Below are positions 15,646 to 23,283 of a stretch of 33,728 nucleotides of DNA, piece by piece. The notes under the pieces were generated by a model that saw only the letters and a list, made by a program, of their open reading frames with translations, was not told the DNA's origin and ran no database searches. The stretch's first letter is position 1. Every line of letters starts with the position of its first letter. The stretch lies in contig JAGWSF010000103.1 in NCBI GenBank assembly GCA_028876385.1, positions 1 to 33,728 on the forward strand. The letters run 5' to 3'. This DNA comes from Acidobacteriota bacterium (GTDB taxonomy: Bacteria; Actinomycetota; Acidimicrobiia; Acidimicrobiales; Palsa-688). The position numbers and the translations under genes were made by a program.

Positions 15646-16867
15646 ATACGCCGAGCGTGAACAGCAGCAGCCAGACCGCTCCGAGCAGCTGCAGCTGGCG
15701 ATCCCCGAGCACCAGTTCCTCGGGACGGGCCCCTCGTCCCTGCTCGATGAGGAGCGTGAAATGCAGTAGCGCCAGCAGCACCGGGACGATCGACAGCTGG
15801 AAGAAGATGCCGTCGTGGTGCTGGATGGTCACCGCCGCGGCCAGGCCGAAGGCCCAGAGGGCGTAACCCACCACCGCCCCGGTGGCCGACAGAGCCACCA
15901 CGATGCGCAGGAAACTGATGCTGTAGGCGTCCAGCGTGGCCCGGTGGCCGCCGCGGCCCTCCCCCAGCTCGGCGTGCTCGGCCAGCCGCTTCCCGGTGAC
16001 CATGAGCAGGCTCCCGAAGGTGGTGACGATGAGGAACCACTCGGAGACCGACACCGGTATGGCTACCGCGCCGGCGATGGCGCGCAGCAGGAATCCCCCC
16101 GCCACGCTGGTGAGGTCGTAGATGGGGAGGTGCTTCAGGTAGCTGCTGTAGGCGACCTGGAGGACGGCGTAGACGCCGAGGACGAGGGTCAGCTGGGCCC
16201 GCAGCAGGGTCCCCAGGGCGGCCCCTCCCACCATGAGCACGGCGGCCAGCACCAGCGCCGTCCTCACGCTGATGAGGCCGGCCGCCACCGGGCGGTGCTT
16301 CTTCACCGGGTGTTGGCGGTCGGCGGGAGCGTCGAGCGCGTCGTTCAGCAGGTAGGTACCCGACGACACCACGCAGAACAGGACGAATGTAACGGCGGCG
16401 TGCCAGAACGGCTGGGCGTGGAACAGCACCCCGGCGGCGCCCGGCGCGGCGAAGACCAGCACGTTCTTGGTCCACTGCTTGGGGCGCATGGCCCGCAACA
16501 GGGAACGAGCCAGGTGGGAATCGCTTCCCCTCTCCCCCGGCGCCCCGCTCTCCCCCGGCGCCCCGCTCTCCGCCGGTGCCCCGCCCGGCGCCGGTGTCGG
16601 GCCGGTGGCAACCGCCTTGGCGAGGGTCGGACCCGAGGGCGGTACGCCGGTTTGGGGGAGGTGACCAGCGGTCGCATCGGCCCTCCCGGGGTCCCCGGAG
16701 GCGGGGTGCAGGTCACTCTGAGACGGCCGACCGGGCCCCTCCGCAGGCGGGGGGTGGGCGGCGGCGTCGTGGGGAGGCGGAGGGGGTGGCGGAGGTACGA
16801 CCAGACCCCCCGCTCCCGGCGCGGCGACGAGGGAGTCGCGTGGATCGGGTGGCAAGGAAGGTTCCAT
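15638..16867 (-). CDS. ubiA: decaprenyl-phosphate phosphoribosyltransferase (UbiA family, DPPR synthase)
   Basis: Membrane enzyme that moves 5-phosphoribose from PRPP to polyprenyl phosphate, first step of the arabinose-donor pathway. The core begins near RAMRPKQWTKNVLVFAAPG. It has the metal/diphosphate motif NDALDAPADRQHP, then KHRPVAAGLIS, SYLKHLPIYDLTSVAGGFLLRAIAGA, and about eight or nine membrane helices. A Pro/Gly-rich N-terminal extension of about 125 residues precedes the core and contains an 18-base triple repeat. The start is uncertain: ATG at 16867, GTG at 16888, or an internal ATG at 16489 that would leave only the core. dprE1 follows with an eight-base overlap. A separate phosphatase step is not encoded here. 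Confidence 0.88.
   Translation of the reverse strand: MEPSLPPDPRDSLVAAPGAGGLVVPPPPPPPPHDAAAHPPPAEGPGRPSQSDLHPASGDPGRADATAGHLPQTGVPPSGPTLAKAVATGPTPAPGGAPAESGAPGESGAPGERGSDSHLARSLLRAMRPKQWTKNVLVFAAPGAAGVLFHAQPFWHAAVTFVLFCVVSSGTYLLNDALDAPADRQHPVKKHRPVAAGLISVRTALVLAAVLMVGGAALGTLLRAQLTLVLGVYAVLQVAYSSYLKHLPIYDLTSVAGGFLLRAIAGAVAIPVSVSEWFLIVTTFGSLLMVTGKRLAEHAELGEGRGGHRATLDAYSISFLRIVVALSATGAVVGYALWAFGLAAAVTIQHHDGIFFQLSIVPVLLALLHFTLLIEQGRGARPEELVLGDRQLQLLGAVWLLLFTLGVYA
16530..16583 (-). repeat. 18-base tandem repeat, three copies, in the ubiA N-terminal extension
   Basis: On the plus strand the unit is CTCTCCCCCGGCGCCCCG, present twice exactly (16530-16547, 16548-16565) and once with two changes (16566-16583). 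On the coding strand it gives a repeated GAPGES-like hexapeptide in a disordered linker. Confidence 0.85.
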
Positions 16868-17003
16868 CTGGACAAAAGCGACGGGCACGGGTCGCCCACC
16901 GGCCTCCGAGGTTACCCCCTCGGCTACAGCGACCCGGGGACGGCCCGGTTTGGCGGGGTCAGCGACGGGGTACTTACGGCCCGTCGCCAGCAGGAGGGTT
17001 GCT

Positions 17004-17399
17004 ATGACCGCAGGTGAGTTGAGGCCCGATTGCGGCGCGGATTTGATCCCACTCGCCCTCGACGCCGACCGGGCGCCGATCCCCAACCCCGAGACCCCGG
17101 TGGGTCTGACCATCTGGACCGATCAGGGGGCCAACCGCTGCACTCTTCGCCTGCGGGGCCGGCTCGACGCCCAGACGGTGGTCTTGCTGAGCCGCCACGT
17201 GGACTTCCTCGGCTGCCAGTGGTGCGATGAGGTGCTCATCGACCTCGAGGCGGTCACCGCCATCGACCGGGTCGGCGCCAATTGCCTGGTCGGTATCGGC
17301 CACTACGTGCGGGGCCGCGGTGGGCGGTTCCGGGTGGTGGCGGCCGGCCCCTTGGCCCGGTCCATGCTCGCCGAGGCCGACCGCTCCATCAGGGCGTGA
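17004..17399 (+). CDS. STAS-domain protein lacking the usual phospho-serine
   Basis: STAS proteins act as anti-sigma factor antagonists or scaffolds. The 131-residue product has an N-terminal tail, then a single STAS fold: VGLTIWTDQGANRCTLRLRGRLDAQTV, VLIDLEAVTAIDRVGANCLVGIGHYV and GGRFRVVAAGPLARSML. At the position where active antagonists have D-S-S-G/A-L-G it reads DRVGANC, so there is no serine to phosphorylate. The ATG at 17004 follows AGGAGG at a good distance; the frame is open upstream to 16950 but without that support. It is divergent from ubiA. Partner proteins are unknown. Confidence 0.8.
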   Translation: MTAGELRPDCGADLIPLALDADRAPIPNPETPVGLTIWTDQGANRCTLRLRGRLDAQTVVLLSRHVDFLGCQWCDEVLIDLEAVTAIDRVGANCLVGIGHYVRGRGGRFRVVAAGPLARSMLAEADRSIRA

Positions 17400-17519
17400 C
17401 CGCTCTCCGGCTCCGGTCGCGACCGCGCCGCTACTGGACGGGGCGGCGGCACCGCTCCCGGCCCGGCCGCCGGCCACCGGTCAGCGCCGTCCGGGACGAG
17501 TCCCGATCGGCCTCCGGTC

Positions 17520-17939
17520 TCAGACCGCCGCCCGCTGCACCTCGGCCGGTCGAACCGGGGCCGAAGCCGGGGTCTTGAGCTGGGTGACCAGCTCGGTCAG
17601 CACCTGGCCGGCGGCTTCGTAGAACCGCTCGGCTCGCAGGGACGACGGCCCACCGATACGCCCCAATGGGCGCAGACCGATCTCGGTGCGGCCACTCGAC
17701 CACGGTGACACCACAATGTCGACGGGCACCGGTCGCATCCACACCGAACCGGTGTGAAGGACCCCCGAGAGCCACAGCGCCCCGGCCAGGCCGTCCCCGC
17801 CACGGCGCCCCACCTCGAGGCGGGCCCGACCGACGGTGATACGACCCCCCGACAGACCCTCGACGGCCTCGGCGGCGTCGGCGAAACCGAGGGCGATGGT
17901 CTCGGATACGAAGCTGGTCTGGATGAGAGCATCGATCAT
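17520..17939 (-). CDS. hypothetical protein, 139 residues, divergent from a TetR regulator
   Basis: I recognise no family with certainty. The product is soluble, with alternating strands (GGRITVGRARLEVGRRG, VWMRPVPVDIVVSPW, RTEIGLRPLGR) and a C-terminal helix (RAERFYEAAGQVLTELVTQL). This layout is compatible with an SRPBCC/START-like lipid-binding fold, offered only as a suggestion. The start is decided by AAAGGAGG five bases before the ATG at 17939; a GTG at 17957 in frame lies upstream of that ribosome site. It shares a 100-base divergent gap with the TetR gene, which may regulate it. Confidence 0.68.
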   Translation of the reverse strand: MIDALIQTSFVSETIALGFADAAEAVEGLSGGRITVGRARLEVGRRGGDGLAGALWLSGVLHTGSVWMRPVPVDIVVSPWSSGRTEIGLRPLGRIGGPSSLRAERFYEAAGQVLTELVTQLKTPASAPVRPAEVQRAAV

Positions 17940-17951
17940 CAGGACCTCCTT

Positions 17952-17966
17952 TGACACTCAGTGACA
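17952..17966. promoter_or_regulatory. TGACACT-C-AGTGACA dyad, candidate TetR operator
   Basis: An inverted repeat of seven bases with one mismatch and a one-base centre, 12 bases upstream of the hypothetical gene's ATG and within the gap shared with the divergent TetR gene. TGACACT/AGTGTCA half-sites are common among TetR-family operators. It overlaps where the hypothetical gene's transcript should start. Confidence 0.45.
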
Positions 17967-18042
17967 GTCTGGCAGTAGGTAAGTTTTAGCGGCGAAGTGC
18001 CTTTGTGACATTCGCTACAGGGGTCGGTGGTAGAATTTCGCC

Positions 18043-18684
18043 GTGGGTGACGGCGGACCCAACCTGCGGGAGCGCAACAAGGCCCGGGCCCGGGCCGAGA
18101 TCGCCGCGTCGGCGCTCGAGCTGTTCGGCGAGCGGGGCTTCGAGGCGGTGACCGTCGATCAGATCGTCGAGCACGCCGGGGTCTCGCGCCGCACGTTCTT
18201 CCGGTACTTCGACAGCAAGGAGGATGCTCTCCTCGCCGACTACCCGGAGCTCGACCGGCGCCTCGCCGACAGCCTGCGGGCCAGCGGTCAGGACGACCCG
18301 CTCGAGGCGGTGAGAATCGGCCTGCACCGCATGGCCGACTGGTACGTGGAACGCTCCGAAGCCGTTCTGGCCCGCTCCCGGGTGATCCGCGACGCCATGC
18401 ACCTCGCCGCCCGCAACCTAGAGTTCCTCGCCCAGTGGGAGTCGGCCATCAGCGCCACCCTGGCCGAGCGTCTCACCGGTGCAGATGCACCCCTGGTGGC
18501 GCGCACCGGCGCCGCAGCTCTGGTGGGTGCATTCAAGGCCGCGTTGACCGAATGGGTGCGGTCATCGTGTGGCCAGGACCTGCACCGGCTCACCGACCGC
18601 GCCCTCGAGGTCATCGATTCCGGTCTGCGTGCGCAGCTGGGTCCGAGGCTGTCACCTCCGCCGGAATCGGCCGCTCACAGCTGA
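18043..18684 (+). CDS. TetR-family transcriptional regulator
   Basis: A one-component repressor. The 213-residue product has a TetR N-domain: RERNKARARAEIAASALELFGERGFEAVTVDQIVEHAGVSRRTFFRYFDSKEDALLADY, with a complete helix-turn-helix. The ligand domain is alpha-helical, with DWYVERSEAVLARSRVIRD and LVGAFKAALTEWVRSS typical of the MftR/AcrR-like group. It starts at the GTG at 18043. The gene is divergent from the 139-residue hypothetical and convergent with the MerR gene. The ligand is unknown; the dyad in the divergent gap is the best candidate site. Confidence 0.87.
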   Translation: MGDGGPNLRERNKARARAEIAASALELFGERGFEAVTVDQIVEHAGVSRRTFFRYFDSKEDALLADYPELDRRLADSLRASGQDDPLEAVRIGLHRMADWYVERSEAVLARSRVIRDAMHLAARNLEFLAQWESAISATLAERLTGADAPLVARTGAAALVGAFKAALTEWVRSSCGQDLHRLTDRALEVIDSGLRAQLGPRLSPPPESAAHS

Positions 18685-18695
18685 GGTGTGGTCGC

Positions 18696-19307
18696 CTATT
18701 CGGGACCGAGCTCGTCGATGGCGGCGCGAATACGTCCGATGCGGCGGTCGAGGTCGGTGAGAAAGGCATCGAGCGCGGCCCGTTTGGCTTCCACGGTGGT
18801 CCTCAGCTCCGTGGCCAGACCCAGCGACTCGCGCAGGAGGCGACGGCGCTCGGCGGGGTCCTCCGTGGCTTCGAAGTAAGCCGCCCGGATGGCCGCCGAG
18901 CGGTCCTCGTTGCGCAGCACGTCAGCGATCTCGTCCAGGTTGTAGCCGAGCAGTTGCTGCAGCTCGCGGATGCGGGCGACGCGTTCGAGGTCGGCCTCCG
19001 AATAGCGGCGCATGCCCCCCTTGGTGTGGGCGCTCGGGCTCAGGATGCCGATCTCCTGGTAATACCTGAGAGCCCGCTCGGTCACCCCGGCACGCGCCGC
19101 GGCTGCGCCGATGCTGAGCAGCCGCTCCCCGGGAGAACCGGCGTCGTCGCCGCCCGCCTCGCCGCCCGACAGTCCCTCCCCCGGCGGCTCGGTCCCCATG
19201 GGCTCCCCCCCAGTCAGCTCCGCCACAGTCGGCTCTACCCCCGGCGGGTCGGTCCCCGGGGTGGTGAGCTCACGGCCCACGGCCCGGATCACCGTCGGAC
19301 CGGTCAT
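18696..19307 (-). CDS. MerR-family regulator, translationally coupled to the DHA2 exporter
   Basis: MerR proteins distort the spacer of their target promoter to switch it on. The 203-residue product has a disordered Gly/Pro/Glu-rich N-terminal tail of about 60 residues. The MerR winged helix follows: LLSIGAAAARAGVTERALRYYQEIGILSPSAHTKGGMRRYSEADLERVARI. A dimerisation coiled coil then covers the C-terminal half (LRTTVEAKRAALDAFLTDLDRRIGRIRAAIDEL). No Cys-rich metal site is present, so a drug or redox-independent ligand is more likely. Its ATG overlaps the exporter stop as ATGA (19304-19307), so it is made from the exporter mRNA. Confidence 0.88.
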   Translation of the reverse strand: MTGPTVIRAVGRELTTPGTDPPGVEPTVAELTGGEPMGTEPPGEGLSGGEAGGDDAGSPGERLLSIGAAAARAGVTERALRYYQEIGILSPSAHTKGGMRRYSEADLERVARIRELQQLLGYNLDEIADVLRNEDRSAAIRAAYFEATEDPAERRRLLRESLGLATELRTTVEAKRAALDAFLTDLDRRIGRIRAAIDELGPE

Positions 19308-21127
19308 CCCCCGGCGCCGGCCGGAGAGTCGGCACCGAGCTCGTCGAGACCACCGGCCTGGGCCGACGAGGCGGCCCCGACGGCTAGTTCGTCGAGCAGC
19401 GAGCCGTGCTCGGTGGCGACGGCCGCCGCTGAGTGCACGTACCGGCGACCCCGGAGAAGCGAGGCGAGCATGGCCACGAAGGTAGCGGCCGCGGCGAAGT
19501 AGAACGCCATGTGCAGGCCGTTGGCGAACGCCTGCTCGATCAGCTTGGGAAAGAACGACCGCCCCGTCACGTAGGTCTGCTGGCTGGCACTGAGGTGGGC
19601 CAACCCGGTCGGTCCCAGCAGCTGCTGGATGGGGTTGAAGCCGAGGAAAGCGGAGAAGAGGCTGCCGATGGGAGGCTCGCTGGCCACCCGGTGGGCGGAT
19701 GTCGGGTCTACCCCCGCGGCCGTCAGACCCCGGTAGAGGTGGCCGGGCAGCGAGGCGGCCAGACCCAGGGTGACGATGGTGAAGAAGATACCCATCGACA
19801 GGACCTGAGCCGAGTTCTGGAAGGTGTTGAGCATGCCCGCGCCGGCGCCGCGCTGGTTGGGCGGAAGACTGTTCATGACCGACGCCGCGTTGGGCGTGAA
19901 GAACAGACCCATCCCGATGGCGAACAGGACGAGCAGCAGCGCGAACGGCAGATAAGTGAAGTTCATGGGCAGCAGGTTCAACAGCAGGAAGGTGACCATC
20001 GACACCCCGAGGCCGATCGACGCCAGCGCCCGGGCCCCCCACCGGTCGGAGAGGATGCCCGACAACGGCCCGACGACGAGGAAGCCGGCACTGAGGGGAA
20101 GCATGTAGATCCCGGCCCACAGAGGCGTCTGGCTGAAGCTGTAGCCGTGCTGGGGCAGCCAGATGCCCTGGAGCCAGATGATCAACATGAACTGCAGTCC
20201 GCCCCGTCCCAGTCCGGCCAGGAGCCCGGATACCGCGCCGGCGGTGAACGGTCGGATGCTGAACAGGTCGAGGCGGAACATCGGGTCGGGAACGCGCCGT
20301 TCGATCCAGCCGAACAGTACGAGCACGGCGAGACCGCCGAAGATGGCGGCCAGGACCCACGGGTTGGTCCAGCCCATGCTGTGACCGCCGTAGGGGAGCA
20401 GGGAGTACACGATCCCGGTGAGCACAGAGATCAGGCCGACGGCGAACGTGGCGTTGCCCAGCCAGTCGATTCTCGACTGGATGCGAACCCCGGTGTCACG
20501 CAGCTTGAGGTAGGCCCACACCGTCCCGAACAGCCCGAAGGGGACCGATACGAGGAACACCAGCCTCCATTCGACGGGGGCGAGGACGCCACCGAGGATC
20601 AGGCCGATGAAGGAACCTCCCACCATGGCCACCCCGTTGATGCCCATAGCCTTGCCCCGTTCGTCCTCGGGGAAGGCGTCGGTGATGATGGCCTGCGAGT
20701 TGGCGAAGAGAAACGCCCCGCCGACTCCTTGGAAGACCCGCATGATGACGATCCACAGCGCTCCCGCCGGACCGGTCATCCAGGTGACCGACAGGAGTAT
20801 GGAGAAGACCGTGAACACCGCGAAGCCCAGGTTGTACATCTTCACCCGCCCGTACATGTCGCCCACCCGCCCCAGGCTCACCACCAGCACCGCGGTGACG
20901 ATCATGAAGCCCATGAAGGTCCACAGGAAGTAGGACGTGTTGGAGGGGGTGAGGGGGTTGAGCTTGATGCCGCGGAAGATGTCGGGCAGGGCGATGAGCA
21001 GGATGGACTGGTTGATGGAGACCATCAGGATGCCGAGAGTGGTGTTCGACACGGCGATCCACTTGTAGGCGATGCGTCCCTCGCCGGGTTCGGCGGGGGC
21101 GGCCTGACGTACGGGGGTGGTGGTCAA
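19304..21127 (-). CDS. DHA2-type (14-helix) MFS drug exporter
   Basis: A proton-coupled exporter of the EmrB/QacA class. The 607-residue product begins near YKWIAVSNTTLGILMVSINQSILLIALPDIFRG. It has motif A between helices 2 and 3 (LGRVGDMYGRVKMYN), motif C-like glycines (INGVAMVGGSFIGLILGGVLAP) and about 14 helices. A long loop before the last helix contains FLGFNPIQQLL. The TTG start at 21127 has AAGGAG six bases upstream. The MerR regulator follows by ATGA overlap. The segment FMLIIWLQGIWLPQHGYSF is shared word for word with the second exporter at 26315-28177, so the two are close paralogs. The substrate is unknown. Confidence 0.9.
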   Translation of the reverse strand: MTTTPVRQAAPAEPGEGRIAYKWIAVSNTTLGILMVSINQSILLIALPDIFRGIKLNPLTPSNTSYFLWTFMGFMIVTAVLVVSLGRVGDMYGRVKMYNLGFAVFTVFSILLSVTWMTGPAGALWIVIMRVFQGVGGAFLFANSQAIITDAFPEDERGKAMGINGVAMVGGSFIGLILGGVLAPVEWRLVFLVSVPFGLFGTVWAYLKLRDTGVRIQSRIDWLGNATFAVGLISVLTGIVYSLLPYGGHSMGWTNPWVLAAIFGGLAVLVLFGWIERRVPDPMFRLDLFSIRPFTAGAVSGLLAGLGRGGLQFMLIIWLQGIWLPQHGYSFSQTPLWAGIYMLPLSAGFLVVGPLSGILSDRWGARALASIGLGVSMVTFLLLNLLPMNFTYLPFALLLVLFAIGMGLFFTPNAASVMNSLPPNQRGAGAGMLNTFQNSAQVLSMGIFFTIVTLGLAASLPGHLYRGLTAAGVDPTSAHRVASEPPIGSLFSAFLGFNPIQQLLGPTGLAHLSASQQTYVTGRSFFPKLIEQAFANGLHMAFYFAAAATFVAMLASLLRGRRYVHSAAAVATEHGSLLDELAVGAASSAQAGGLDELGADSPAGAGG

Positions 21128-21159
21128 GAACGGCTCCTTCGCCTGCCGGTCCGGTCGGC

Positions 21160-21182
21160 CGTCAGGATACCAGACCCTGACG
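21160..21182. promoter_or_regulatory. CGTCAGG-9-CCTGACG dyad upstream of the exporter/MerR operon
   Basis: A perfect seven-base inverted repeat with a nine-base spacer, 33 bases upstream of the exporter's TTG. A TATCCT on the minus strand inside the dyad could serve as a -10 element. The size suits a MerR-type operator. The co-transcribed MerR protein would then control its own operon; this is inference. Confidence 0.5.
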
Positions 21183-21238
21183 TCAACGGAAGATTCGTCC
21201 GCGGCCGACGCCGTCCTCTCTCTCCGCTCCTTCCCCGG

Positions 21239-21589
21239 TCAGCCGTCCAGGTCGGCCAAGGCCTCCTCGAGCGACGGGTAGAGGTTGATGCTCAGGTTGA
21301 GCGCGGTGATCTCGAACAGCTTGGTGATGCGCTCCTGCGGGGAAACCACGGCCAAGGTCGAACCCTGGGCCTGGAGCACCTTCCAGCCGTGCAGGATCAC
21401 CCCGAGGGCGCTCGAATCGATGAAGTCGATGGGGCCCAGGTCGACGATCACGTGGGCCGGTCCGGCTTCGACCACCTCGAGGAGCTTCTCCCGCAACCGT
21501 GGCGCGGTGGAGACGTCGAGGTATCCCGACGCCGAGATCACCGTGTGACTCGGGCTCTTGGCCACCTCCAACACCACCTCGTCAGCCAT
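21239..21589 (-). CDS. STAS-domain anti-sigma factor antagonist
   Basis: Binds an RsbW/SpoIIAB-type anti-sigma kinase and frees the sigma factor when not phosphorylated. The 116-residue product is one STAS domain: VISASGYLDVSTAPRLREKL, VIVDLGPIDFIDSSALGVILHG (phosphorylatable Ser59/60 in DSSALG), STLAVVSPQERITKLFEIT and a C-terminal SLEEALADL helix. The site is intact, unlike the STAS protein at 17004. The ATG at 21589 is used; an in-frame TTG two codons earlier is less likely. It lies alone between the exporter operon and the CYTH/CHAD gene. Whether it pairs with the RsbW-like protein at 5809-6789 is not known. Confidence 0.9.
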   Translation of the reverse strand: MADEVVLEVAKSPSHTVISASGYLDVSTAPRLREKLLEVVEAGPAHVIVDLGPIDFIDSSALGVILHGWKVLQAQGSTLAVVSPQERITKLFEITALNLSINLYPSLEEALADLDG

Positions 21590-21623
21590 GGCCAAACCCT
21601 ATACCTGCCCAGCCGGGCCGAGG

Positions 21624-23201
21624 TCAGCGCAGCCAGTCCGCCGAGCGGTGGCGGGCCAGGCGGTGGGCGTCGCGCTCCGCCCGGCGGCCGAGATCGATCG
21701 ACTCGGCTTCCAGCCGCCCGGTCACGCGGCCGGCCACGAACGCCACGCCCGGGGTCATCGACGGATGGCTCGCCAACTGGTGCAGCTCGTCGATGGCCGA
21801 CCGGGTGTCGTCCAGATCGGTGAGGGTGGCGGCCGCGGCGTGGGCGACCACCGCCAAGCGCTCAGCCCTTCGGCCCAGGACCGGCGAGCAGGCCTCGGCG
21901 GTGTGGGCCACGCGGAGAGCCCGGGCGGCGGCCCGGCCGGGGGCGACCGGGCCGAGACGGCGGATCGCCCGCCGACTCCGCCGCCACGACCTCCGGAGCG
22001 CCGATCTCAACCCCCGCCGGGCCGGGTCGTCGGCTCCGGCCCCCGCCGGCAGCGCCTCCTGTGAGCGGTCCATGCGCTCGAGCATGGCCAGATAGGAGTC
22101 CGACGAGAGCGTCTCCATCAGGTCGAGGGCACTCAGGTGCCGGTCGGCGTTGAGCAGCGCGAGCAGGTCAGCCGTCTCGTCGGGGGCCCGGGCGTCGCGG
22201 CGGGCTTCGACCCGACCGACGACGGCGTCCTCGGCGCGCAGCCGACCGAGGACGCCGGCCAGGTGGCGGAGATCGGCTCGCATGGGTTGGGCCCAGCTCC
22301 GGTCCAGAGCCGGCCCGAACGCCGCCAGGTGGGCCCGCCAGCGGGCGACCGCGTCGAAGGCCAGCCCGACCACCTCGGGTGGGGGTCGCCCCTGATCGCC
22401 GTCGGTCCCGGGGACGCGCAGACGGAAGTCGGCTTCCAACCACCGTTGGGCGTCGGCCGCCAAGATATGGGCCAGCGTCGCACCCAGAGTCGCGGCGGGC
22501 GCCGCCCGGGTGGAATCCCGCTCGTCGAGCCCGGCGGCCAGCGCGAACTTGGAGCCGCCCCCCTCCCGGGCGCCGGCTCGGCGCAAACGCTCGAGCACGG
22601 CTTCCACCCGCGGCGACGGCGGGTCCGACCCCGCCGCCAGCAGCTCGAGCTCCAGCTGCCGGAAGGTCAGGCCCTGCCTCTTGCCCGAAATGACCTCGAC
22701 CAGGTCGTCGTCGACCTCGGCCCAGGGCGGCAGGTCTCCTTCCTGCAGCAGCCAGCGCCGGCGGGCCGCGGCCAGGACGACCACGGGGCCCAGGGTCTCG
22801 GTGCGGATGATCCCTCGGATCACCTCCGTGGCGCCGTCGGGGACCCGCGCCCCGGCGGCCTTCCAGGTCAGCTCCCAGCGATCCGCCGAGGCGGCGTCGG
22901 TGGTCGGCGCGGTCGCGGTCGTGAGGGCGGGGAGCTTGAGGGTCCACTTACCGACGGCCGGCCCCCTGCGGCGCGCCGACTCCCGGGTGCCGGCCGCCGG
23001 TGTCGGGGAGCCTTCCTCCCGGAAGCGCAGGGTGATACCGAGCGCCCACAGACGCAGCGTGGAGGTGTCGTAGTAGGTCGTCACCAAGCGCTGCTCGGGC
23101 AGGGCCCGCACGCCGCCGGCGACCTTCTCCAGGTCGGGGGAGCGGAACTCGGGGTCCACGTCGAACTTGAACTCGCGTTCGAGGTTGCTCTCCACGACCA
23201 T
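21624..23201 (-). CDS. CYTH and CHAD domain protein
   Basis: The N-terminal half is a CYTH (triphosphate tunnel) domain that opens with the signature E-x-E-x-K (LEREFKF). It continues with TTYYDTSTLRLWALGITLRFREE and WTLKLP, residues that line a tunnel binding triphosphates. The C-terminal half (about 280-525) is a helical CHAD-like domain, basic and Arg-rich, of the kind linked to polyphosphate binding, but its conserved His motifs are poorly kept. The length of 525 residues is normal for CYTH-CHAD fusions. Activity could be tripolyphosphatase or structural; the family does not settle it. The gene is divergent from an MFS transporter. Confidence 0.85.
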   Translation of the reverse strand: MVVESNLEREFKFDVDPEFRSPDLEKVAGGVRALPEQRLVTTYYDTSTLRLWALGITLRFREEGSPTPAAGTRESARRRGPAVGKWTLKLPALTTATAPTTDAASADRWELTWKAAGARVPDGATEVIRGIIRTETLGPVVVLAAARRRWLLQEGDLPPWAEVDDDLVEVISGKRQGLTFRQLELELLAAGSDPPSPRVEAVLERLRRAGAREGGGSKFALAAGLDERDSTRAAPAATLGATLAHILAADAQRWLEADFRLRVPGTDGDQGRPPPEVVGLAFDAVARWRAHLAAFGPALDRSWAQPMRADLRHLAGVLGRLRAEDAVVGRVEARRDARAPDETADLLALLNADRHLSALDLMETLSSDSYLAMLERMDRSQEALPAGAGADDPARRGLRSALRRSWRRSRRAIRRLGPVAPGRAAARALRVAHTAEACSPVLGRRAERLAVVAHAAAATLTDLDDTRSAIDELHQLASHPSMTPGVAFVAGRVTGRLEAESIDLGRRAERDAHRLARHRSADWLR

Positions 23202-23283
23202 CGCCCATGTCTAGCCCACCCCGGGAGCGGGACGCGCTCCGCCCGACTGGCGCTGGGGCCACCCGACCGCCGAGAGTGGAAGG

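Noticed and set aside
18696..20360. 554-codon frame containing MerR at its end
   Set aside because: Only the last 203 codons are MerR-like. The upstream part is an out-of-frame shadow of the exporter, and the ATGA overlap fixes the start at 19307.
19433..21823. 796-codon open frame on the plus strand
   Set aside because: It lies fully antisense to the DHA2 exporter and STAS gene. Its product is a repetitive Gln/Asp/Glu/Arg-rich string with no motif, as expected from the complement of GC-rich membrane-protein codons.
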